Shown here one piece after another: positions 56,730 to 64,000 of a stretch of 64,000 nt of DNA (position 1 is the first letter of the stretch; every line of letters begins with the position of its first letter). The DNA is from Apostichopus japonicus (lineage: Eukaryota > Echinodermata > Holothuroidea > Aspidochirotida > Stichopodidae): contig NC_092576.1 in the NCBI RefSeq assembly GCF_037975245.1, forward strand, positions 30,606,611-30,670,610, read 5' to 3'. The translations under genes and the position numbers were made by a program. The notes below the pieces were generated by a model. The model was given only the letters and a program-made list of their open reading frames with translations. It had not been told where the DNA came from and did no database searches.

Positions 56730-58015
56730 TATGGCCTTACTGTCGTCTGTTTTTTCAATACGCTAATATGTTCATAGCGACTATCGTGTGAGTCTTACTA
56801 GTGAAAACCTAACTATCTGCACTGGACACAACATGTTTCTTACAAAAATTAATCTGCCCATAAATTATGAACTGAACACTGCATGATATTGATCGTTATT
56901 CTGAATTAATTTTGTGTACCTGCAAATATATGTAGGGCATAGTAAGTTGATGAACCCTATTTAATATTTGGATTATTATAACACAAAATCGCGTCTGTAT
57001 ACGTAACTTCGTGGGACACTAAATGTTACGTTTTCAGTTTAAAGTGGCAGTGTGCCAAAAATAAAGAGAACAAATCACACACCTGGAAGTTTAGTGTAGT
57101 ATGGTTTATATGAGTTTTATTTATCATTTGAATAAAAATAATGGTTAATATGATGTTAAAGAAATAGGTGCTACAAGCTTTATAATTTTTGTAGAATATT
57201 TGTCACACTTATTTGCTATAAATTGTGGAGACACCACAACATGTTTGAAGCTACTAGCCCGTCTAAAACATGTGAACTATTAATAATGTTAATATTTATG
57301 TTCACTTGAACCATATGAATAACTTATCATGGATCAACTGGATTAGTATTAGCAGCTAATTAATTTGGGAAATGTTAGGTAATCTCCAGATATTAGTACT
57401 GGCCCCTATAAAAAAAGAAACACCCATGTATGTGACGCCTAAACTTGCAAAACGCAATCTCACGAACCGTAGATCAATTTAAGTTGATACTTACTACAAT
57501 GATAGCCATTGATCCACGAATGATCCATATTGTTTTTGTAGTGCCATTATGATGTATGCATAGTCATGGGGTGGGAAAACCTTATCACGTACGGTTGGTG
57601 AGAATCTGCATTTGTAAGTTCCATATGGATATGCATGGTTCGCCACCCCAAATGATTTACTTATTAAATATTCTTGGAGGAAGGGGTCCAATCAAATTTT
57701 TAGCTAGTACCTAGCCATAAGCTCAGCTTAAGTAGGTCGGTTTGAATAGATAATGTGGCACACTGTGTAGACTGACCTTGCAGAGTGCGTAAACAGTCAT
57801 GAGAGGTAATCACAAACGTACTTTACTTCTCAATGAGGAAAAATCCCAAACAGTGGCGAATGAACCACATAGAATTTTGTATTTCTGGTTTTATTAACAT
57901 GGCCTTATTCCGTTTTGGAGGGGATCATGTCTGCGCTCGCTCCAACACCAATCGGTGTACTATCAATGAAGAACTCAAAAACTGTAGGTAAGCTACTGTA
58001 TATTGAAGATGGTAG
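56730..58015. other. intergenic, possible small exons not recognised
   Basis: A minus frame at 57494-57691 (YLISKSFGVANHAYPYGTYK) and a plus stretch before a GGTAAG donor-like site at 57985 could be decayed coding DNA. No family identified. Confidence 0.3.
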
Positions 58016-58020
58016 TTGGT

Positions 58021-59308
58021 TTTCGTCGAGTGCGGACGTGTTTTCGGCTGCTCTCTTTTCGTTGACCACACACGATCTGTTTTTACGTTGGCCTTTCAAT
58101 AGTTTGTAGTTTGTTTAGTGTAGTTTGGCTTTGTTTCGTGGTTTTTGGTTTTAGAAGGTGCGTGGCTTGCCACACCCCTAGCTGTCATGGCGGTTCGCCG
58201 TGACAGCAAAGTCGTATTGTTGATATTTTTTACAGTTTTGCGTTGTGTTGGTTTAAAGCTCCCTGGAGAGGTTGACGCGCTTCGGCGTAAACCTCTCCGG
58301 GGTATGAATTGTTTTGATGTTAGATTCACCTCGGAGGCTGCCCGCGTCCGAGGCGTCCATGTGTTGGAGGGAGTTGGGGGACTGAAGGTCACACCGTATG
58401 ATAATTCGGTGTGGGTGACAGTCCTCCATCTCCCTCTGGACATGTCTCAACAGGTTGCTGTGCGGACACTGGGGCGTTTTGGGAAAGCGACCGGCTTCGA
58501 GGAGCCGGAATTCCTTGAATGTAAGGTTGTCAAGACCGGGACTAGACGAGTTAGAATCGAACCCAAGTCCGATAATCCCCTCTACCTTGTGGGCTAATGG
58601 GCACAGGGCCCACATTGCATACCCGGGCCAGCCCTCGCACTTGTTGGAGGTGTGGGCTAGAAGGACATGAGGCCAGGTTGTGCCCGAACAAGCGGTGTAG
58701 CCGCTGTTTACAGGTTGGGCATACCCTGGCCGAGTGTAAAGGAGACAGGTTTGCAACTCGTGTGGGAAAACGGGCCGTCTCGCCCGTTTATGCCCAGACC
58801 GCTGATACGCCGCGAGAGTGGCTACGGGCGTGGTTGAAGCGGTCCCTGTCCCGGCCTCTGACACCTCACCACCTGATGTTCCCGTCATCGCCCCAGTGTC
58901 CGACACTAGCGCCCCGGTGGAGGCTTCACGAGGAGTTAAGAACTCTGCTAGCTCGTAGGAAAAGGGGGAACACTGCCAGGGGCCTGAAAAGACTCGTATT
59001 GGGGAAACTTCGCAGGTAATGCGCAAGCCTGTCGTCTACCCCGGATGAATATTGGAGTCAGTTAGTTCTTAGGTGTGGGGGGGGGGGGGGTTGTGTGGTC
59101 GTTACATAATATGGGTTAGGGGGAGTTTTGTTTGTGGTTTGGAGTTGACTTTTTGGGGCTGGGTTGTACATTGAATGCTGCATTGTATACGTTTGTGGGT
59201 TTGTGAGAGGTTTCTGTTCGGTTGGGTTTTGGTGGTTGTTTAACAGACTGGGATTGTTTTTGGTTTTGTTTGACCTTTGGTCCGTGTCCGTTTTCTTTGC
59301 AGGTAAAA
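58021..59308 (+). mobile_element. LINE copy C: 5' UTR, broken ORF1, 3' UTR, no ORF2
   Basis: The same organisation as copy B: TTCGTCGAGTGCGGACGTG at the 5' end, ORF1, the same ORF2-less junction (TAATGCGCAAGCCTGTCGTC near 59018), a poly-G stretch in the 3' UTR and a 3' end GCAGGTAAAAAG. I could not find a target duplication. It lies next to the THAP-DDE exon. Confidence 0.8.
58187..59019 (+). pseudogene. LINE ORF1, copy C, broken
   Basis: ATG at 58187 (MAVRRDSK). Frame changes near 58573 and 58630, a large loss of the acidic C-terminal half (near 58927) and the third knuckle changed (FATRVGKRAVS in place of CNSCGKTGHLA). Two knuckles survive (CWRCGLEGHEARLC, CSRCLQVGHTLAEC), and the last residues before the stop match copy B (KRGNTARGLKRLVLGKLRR). 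Confidence 0.8.
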
Positions 59309-59353
59309 AGACAAGATCTTCTTCTTTCCAGGCTAAGTCACATTCTTAACTTG

Positions 59354-60091
59354 TTAACACTCATCATTGTTCATTGACTGATTGCCACGGAAGTACAGCA
59401 GATTCTGAGCATGTGGTCGAATTTCATATGCAAGCCATTGAAAAACTTGCAATGTTGGTATGCCAGTGTACATTTTTACTAACTCATTGGAATGTGCTAT
59501 ATGTTGAATAGAAAAACGCTTATGTTGCAAGAAACTTTCTTCAAGTTTAGTAATGTCTTCCCTTGCCTTCTGTAAGATTTGTTCTACCTCTAAACGTTCA
59601 TACTCCATTTGGGTAAGCTGATGTTCGAGGTCTACTACCTTTTTCTTTGAACACATAGTACAGGTAACTTTACTGCAAGAACAATCACAATTGTGACACG
59701 AATAATCATGATCTCCAGTGGATATGCGAAGTGATTCTGTCAACAATTCCACAGGGTCCACTTGTATCCCAATGTCCACAAATCCTGATACGCTTAATGT
59801 TTGATGCTGCCTCTTTGGTGTTTGCTTCATAGGTGTTTCTGAACTTCATTTAAGTTCACGTCTCTCTGGCTTTGGGGTCTCTTCATAACCAGTAAGATAT
59901 AATGTTGGATGGGGGTCATCATCATATGGTTGGCCATACTTAAAATGATTGCTGCACACTTTTGTGTTAGCTGGCACAGTATAGCTCTCTTGTTTGATCA
60001 TCCGAGTCCAAATTCTGTAATATTTGGGATTCTTGCACTTGTGGAATTTTATACCATTGACAGCATTGGGCATAATTTTCATCCTGTATGG
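59354..60091 (-). pseudogene. THAP-domain DDE transposase (HTH_Tnp_4/DDE_Tnp_4 type), N-terminal part
   Basis: Acceptor TTTTTTTCCATACAG precedes the exon at 60092. It reads VNGIKFHKCKNPKYYRIWTR, MIKQESYTVPANTKVCSNHF, KYGQPYDDDPHPTLYLTGYE, the second half of a THAP finger (W, C..HF). After one in-frame TGA (59846-59848) come a coiled coil (LEHQLTQMEYERLEVEQILQ) and MYTGIPTLQVFQWLAYEIRP, the HTH entry of these transposases. The DDE core is absent; the frame stops at 59354, 45 bp from LINE copy C. The first CxxxC of the THAP finger would be in an upstream exon. Confidence 0.7.
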
Positions 60092-60099
60092 AAAAAAAT

Positions 60100-61300
60100 G
60101 AAAGGTCTATTTGTAAATTTTGTCAAACATTTTCAAAGTAAAATATTAACAAACCAAATAAAAGCCAAAAAATCCAAAAACATAATACTTCATTATTAGA
60201 CCCCACTTTTGTTTAACTGAGAAACCAAGAGTCAAAAGATTTGTAAGTGAAGACATGATTGTAAGTCTACATATCAATTTTTATTTAACATTCAAATTTG
60301 AAGAGTAAAACTCTGGGATTCACTAGATGACAAGCCTCCAAACTTTATTGTTTACAAGGTAGTGTACCGCATTCATTTCTTGATAGGTTCCTAGCCAGGG
60401 CCTTATGACTGGTTTATAAAACTGCTGTGGCATCTTTATATGACTTTACTTGTTAAAAAGCGATGTCAAATATTCAATCAAACCAAACCTTCGGCCTAAA
60501 AAATTTGACTGCTGTCCCCCCCAAAAATTAAAATTTTTGGACCCCCATCTCATACGCCGATGAGCTATAATTTTATATAGCATTTTCTTCTCATTTCCCC
60601 AGCCAATGGATTATCAAATCGCTGTAGCATCTTTGTATTTCCTTAGCTGTTAAATAAGAATACTCGAAGTAAACCAAACTTTATCATTTAGAACCAAGTA
60701 TTTTAAATGTTATCATTTCTTTCTTTTGTTTTTTCATTGTTTTTTTTTAATTGTTACTGCATCTTATGTTATGTACATAGACTCTGTTGAAAATAAATTG
60801 CTTCCATTTTCATTATCTTTAAACTGTATTTACTACCTTAATACTATTATATCACCCCAGCCCACATCTATCAATTCGCACATGTGAAGCCACACCAATA
60901 ACCCTCTATAGGGTTTCACACTATGGTGTTTCCTGTAACCAATTTTTTCCTTTAGGAAGAGAGCTTAGATGTAAAATGGTGCTATCATTTTCCTCTTTTC
61001 AGGTCTGCTAATAAAGAGATTTTGTAATGAAATTTTCAGTCCTTCAATTTTTTTTTTAAATGGACTTTCTGGTGCAAGAGAGTTTTAGAGTCATTTTCAC
61101 TGATTTTAAGTAATATTAGTTCAAAATGGCAGTACAGTATTTTTCAGTGTTATCACTTTTATCATTAAAGCACTAGCAAATACACCGTTGCAGCAGGCGT
61201 TGCTTTTATTGACTACAAGAAACAACAAACTCAATTCATTGTTTTATCACTGAATATTTTATTCAAGAAAGTCTGGAGTAGAAGTAGAATATAGAAAGTG
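60100..61300. other. intergenic, no gene recognised
   Basis: AT-rich with C-run near 60515 and poly-T runs. No gene, RNA or bounded repeat seen. Confidence 0.45.
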
Positions 61301-61312
61301 GCTTCAGTGAAT

Positions 61313-61640
61313 TCACTCATCTTCATCACCGGAAGACTCATAAGTGTGGTCCTCCACCAGCATCGCCCCGTTCCTTCTTCTCTTCTCCTTATTCCAGCAA
61401 TCGTATGCTAGAGGGTAAGGAAATGAGGCACATGTGTATCGGCATGAGCACAGCCGGACCAGCATATCTAGATGGAGTGACTTCAGGCGGTTTCGGTACG
61501 TTGTCTTGATTCGGTTTTGTTTGCTGAAACAGCGTTCCACTTCTGCTGTGTTTCACATGAATGTCAGGCTAATGTCGGCCAGAGTCTGCATTCTTGGATA
61601 TGTCTTATATGCTGGACTGCCTAACAATTCTAAACACACC
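61313..61640 (-). pseudogene. hAT (ZNF862-like) gene, C-terminal exon with dimerisation domain
   Basis: Minus strand: CLELLGSPAYKTYPRMQTLA, DISLTFM, a stop (TGA, about 61551), NTAEVERCFSKQNRIKTTYR, NRLKSLHLDMLVRL and an acidic tail to the stop at 61313. NTAEVERCFS.QNRIKT.YRNRL is the hAT C-terminal dimerisation block of ZNF862/KIAA1586-type proteins. Confidence 0.85.
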
Positions 61641-61749
61641 TGAAAAGAATAAAATAATCCCAAATCTGTAAGAAATACTATTTACCTAATGTACATAATT
61701 TCAGCCCCTGAGTACTAATTCTATATTTGCAAAAATATAGTAATCGGTT

Positions 61750-62015
61750 TCTTGTACCTTCTCCATAGAGTCCCCACGATGTGATTCTGATAGTTCGTAC
61801 TTTAATGAATCCCACTCATCTTCCAGTTCATCCTGTGTGCAGTTTAGCTTCGTAGCTACCGCTCCCACAGGGCTTCCAGCTGCTCATTTCCATAGGTAGC
61901 CAGCTCTTCATCATCAGGCAAGGATTTCCCATCCAGAATGCTAAAGCATTTGATTGTCAGTCTCTCTGGGAATCTGGCCTCTAAATTCTCTATGAGTTTA
62001 CCCACCTTTTGTGTT
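61750..62015 (-). pseudogene. hAT (ZNF862-like) gene, exon
   Basis: Acceptor ACACAAAAG at about 62005 then GKLIENLEARFPERLTIKCF, SILDGKSLPDDEELATYGNE, one frame change, NCTQDELEDEWDSLKYELSE. Lies between the catalytic region and the dimerisation exon. Confidence 0.75.
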
Positions 62016-62182
62016 AAATGGATAAAATATCATGATGAGAAAAAAAATGTCATTTAATATATTACTCTGAAATTCTTTATATTCTTTATGAAATTACAAT
62101 ACTGTGTAACATTTCTCAACAGTTACAATGCCAGTGACTGTGTCATTGAATTAATAACAACAAGAGAGGGAACACCTCTTAC

Positions 62183-62432
62183 CAGACTCTTCACATCGGA
62201 GTAGAATAGGCCTTTTGCATTCTCGTTGTCAACTTCGTCCAATGTATTTCTTATCTCTCTGCTCCAAACAACCTCCCCCGATGTCGGATACCGAATTTAC
62301 AGCCACTTTACTTTGCTCTGCACCTTTGATTGAGCCTGCATGGGTGAGAGGTGTACATCTTGGAAGGTCTGGTTGAGTGCACTGAACGATGCCAATATCT
62401 CCCTCGGGAATATGATGAGCAAGAAATACCTG
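62183..62432 (-). pseudogene. hAT (ZNF862-like) gene, exon
   Basis: Acceptor near 62433, then YFLLIIFPREILASFSALNQ, TFQDVHLSPMQAQSKVQSKV, a TAA stop, IRNTLDEVDNENAKGLFYSD, donor TCTG|GTAAGAGG at about 62183. Texture and order fit the alpha-helical insert of hAT transposases. One stop within. Confidence 0.7.
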
Positions 62433-62549
62433 TAAATCAAGCACTTAAAAAATATAATAGGAATTTTTAACAATAAAAGTGTAGAAAGAGAAAACGCGTG
62501 TAAAAATGGAGAATGTACATAAGTGAATATGTAGGTCTCTACCTGTCAT

Positions 62550-62738
62550 TTCTTAGGAGTCTCAGGATACCAGTGGCAGTGGGTTCACCGTGGTCTGCAG
62601 CAGCCTCACTCTCAAGAATATCTTGAGGACTTGATTTGAATCAGCCACCGCCTTAAGTGCCTGATATCTGCTAAGCCATCTCACTTCATGGATTCTTTTC
62701 ATTCGAATGCTCTTCATGTCCAGTACTTGGAATACCTG
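62550..62738 (-). pseudogene. hAT (ZNF862-like) gene, exon with HEVRWLSRYQAL
   Basis: Acceptor TAATAACAG at about 62739, then VFQVLDMKSIRMKRIHEVRW, LSRYQALKAVADSNQVL; the next frame continues QDILESEAAADHGEPTATGI and LRLLRND. HEVRWLSRYQAL matches the conserved RW-S block of hAT transposases. Confidence 0.8.
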
Positions 62739-62854
62739 TTATTATGTTTTTTCTTATGTAACGAAACACCTTTTATTTCTAATGAAGCTAGCCTTCAGGC
62801 ACTGACATTGAATAATGATGACTTTTGTAGAAGTGTCAAGGATAGATAACCATC

Positions 62855-62967
62855 AACAGCTTCTCCACACGTTTAAGAAATGGTACCGACGCATAGGCCT
62901 TTCCTACATATAATGCTTCTCTGTGAGCCACACAGTGCATTTCTAGACACACTCGATTTTTTGCCTG
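62855..62967 (-). pseudogene. hAT (ZNF862-like) gene, exon
   Basis: Acceptor TATAACAG then AKNRVCLEMHCVAHREALYV, GKAYASVPFLKRVEKLLM. It contains the conserved HC-AH(R) block of hAT transposases and ends near a GTTATC donor-like site (weak). Confidence 0.75.
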
Positions 62968-63172
62968 TTATATGAAACAAAGGAAGAAAAATTAAACATC
63001 ATTAAATCACATTTTCATTATTGTTCATTCAATTTGCACCATTATCAGTTTGAATAATGTGGTTGTAGCCTGTGTCAACTGCTTTTCACACAAGGGGTTG
63101 TTGACTTGTTGTCATCCACTTAAATGTAATGCACTAATAGGCAAACAGTCACATGCATGTAATAACGAACCT

Positions 63173-63290
63173 TGATTTTGGCCTGTACTCCATTGCATTT
63201 TCCCATCATCACTTCGGCTCCATCTGATGTGAACATAAACATGTTTTTCAGCTGTATCATGTTCCTGGAGAGAAAGGCCTCAATAGCTGA
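63173..63290 (-). pseudogene. hAT (ZNF862-like) gene, exon with SDGAEVMMGKCNG
   Basis: Acceptor GATTTCAG then IEAFLSRNMIQLKNMFMFTS, DGAEVMMGKCNGVQAKIK and a donor AAG|GTTCGT. SDGA.VM.GK.NGV is the second catalytic Asp region of hAT (DUF4371-type) transposases. Confidence 0.85.
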
Positions 63291-63349
63291 AATCATGTGG
63301 TATAATACACATTTGTTTAAATATATGAATAGACAATAGTCACAATACT

Positions 63350-63558
63350 CACACCAACTCTGTAATTCGCATACGTTGCCAAATGCTTGGTCATGGTAAT
63401 ATCTGTTGACTCATCCACCGCAAAACAGTAGTACTTTGCAGTTCTCAACTCCTCGAGAATCTTATTCTCTACAACATTCATTGACATGACAAATTCCGAT
63501 CCATAGTGTCGACCTCTATGGGTCTCTGGCAGCTGAACACCATGGCTTTCAATCAATC
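63350..63558 (-). pseudogene. hAT (ZNF862-like) gene, exon with DESTDIT
   Basis: Acceptor TATGTTCTTTCAG then LIESHGVQLPETHRGRHYGS, EFVMSMNVVENKILEELRTA, KYYCFAVDESTDITMTKHLA and a GTGAGT donor near 63349. DESTDI carries the first catalytic Asp. Confidence 0.85.
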
Positions 63559-63799
63559 TGAAAGAACATATTACTAGCAGGTGAAGTATGAATGATATTC
63601 GTAATGTAACATAAATTAGACGCACTGGCTTTAGTGTGATTAATTTAATAACAGTCGATGGATAATATATTTACTTGGTGCAATAAGCATGTCTAAAATG
63701 ACTATCACTTCAGTCAATTTGAAATCTAGTCCATATATTTTTCGTAGTGATAAAAGTTAAAGAGATTAGGTCCCATCGATGATAAATCGCTAATTGTCT

Positions 63800-64000
63800 T
63801 ACCTATGTCATGTTTCTGTCTTTAGTATTGCCAACTGCTCACTAAGAAAGTAGACGTCTTTCATTAGATGTATTATTCCATCTTTGCATGATCCCTGCAG
63901 GTGTATAAATTGTGCTGCCGCTTCTCGTTGAAGAGGCACGGCCAATGCACCTGTTTCTGTTTCGTGCTTCTGTTTCGTTATGCCGTGACAGATACTCTTT
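63800..64000 (-). pseudogene. hAT (ZNF862-like) gene, upstream exon, runs off the window
   Basis: Minus strand KQKHETETGALAVPLQREAA, AQFIHLQGSCKDGIIHLMKD, VYFLSEQLAILKTET then a TGA near 63807. It precedes the DESTDI exon in order, as expected (VYFLSEQLA is the entry to DUF4371). The 5' part lies beyond 64000. Confidence 0.75.

Overview
The window is eukaryotic, almost certainly from a marine invertebrate animal. Nothing looks prokaryotic: coding pieces have GT-AG introns, there are no operons, and the DNA is AT-rich with poly-G/poly-A runs and (TG)n tracts. The transposon mixture (Polinton, Tx1-type and CR1/L2-type LINEs, Tc1, piggyBac, Harbinger, P element, Kolobok-like, several hAT types, a MULE-like MITE) is typical of echinoderm, hemichordate, amphioxus, mollusc or brachiopod genomes. 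I cannot name the species. I see no confidently intact ordinary host gene; nearly all recognisable coding sequence is transposon-derived and most of it is broken.

Layout. 0.5-2.0 kb: decayed Polinton/Maverick remnant (type-B DNA polymerase and a Ulp1-like protease with a PHD-like tail, minus strand). 2.6-4.8 kb: 5' half of a LINE ORF1 (plus), abutting a divergent LINE ORF1 remnant on the minus strand whose 5' end is fused to 26 nt of the U2 snRNA 5' end. 5.0-6.4 kb: dispersed repeat. 9.7-10.8 kb: LINE copy with a 13-bp target duplication. 11.6-14.4 kb: piggyBac remnant, a tandem satellite, a Harbinger remnant and two related unknown ORFs. 16.2-16.6 kb: 18-bp minisatellite. 17.4-18.8 kb: a two-exon spliced gene fragment. 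19.4-20.8 kb: Tc1. 22.7-24.0 kb: Kolobok-like element with TTAA flanks. 24.3-29.1 kb: hAT/DUF4371 gene broken by two nested LINE insertions, each with a clean target-site duplication. 34.1-35.1 kb: P-element transposase. 35.3-38.3 kb: AGGTCA-rich tandem repeat bounded by a hairpin. 40.3-42.3 kb: CR1/L2-like reverse transcriptase. 43.5-46.5 kb: integrase-core gene remnant with introns. 46.5-48.1 kb: second Tc1. 50.9-54.2 kb: long transposase-like gene. 55.8-56.7 kb: MULE-like MITE. 58.0-59.3 kb: another LINE copy. 59.35-60.1 kb: THAP-DDE transposase N-terminus. 61.3-64.0 kb: intron-containing hAT (ZNF862-like) gene remnant running off the window.

The main stories are: (1) a LINE family that keeps ORF1 but has lost almost all of ORF2, with copies at 27.2, 58.0 and 9.7 kb, analogous to mammalian HAL1; (2) a U2 snRNA/LINE junction; (3) a long minus-strand transposase-like gene broken mainly at three adenine homopolymers and one TGA; and (4) a well-bounded Kolobok-like element and a MULE-like MITE. 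There is no sign of genes cooperating in one pathway; the layout is a record of repeated insertion.
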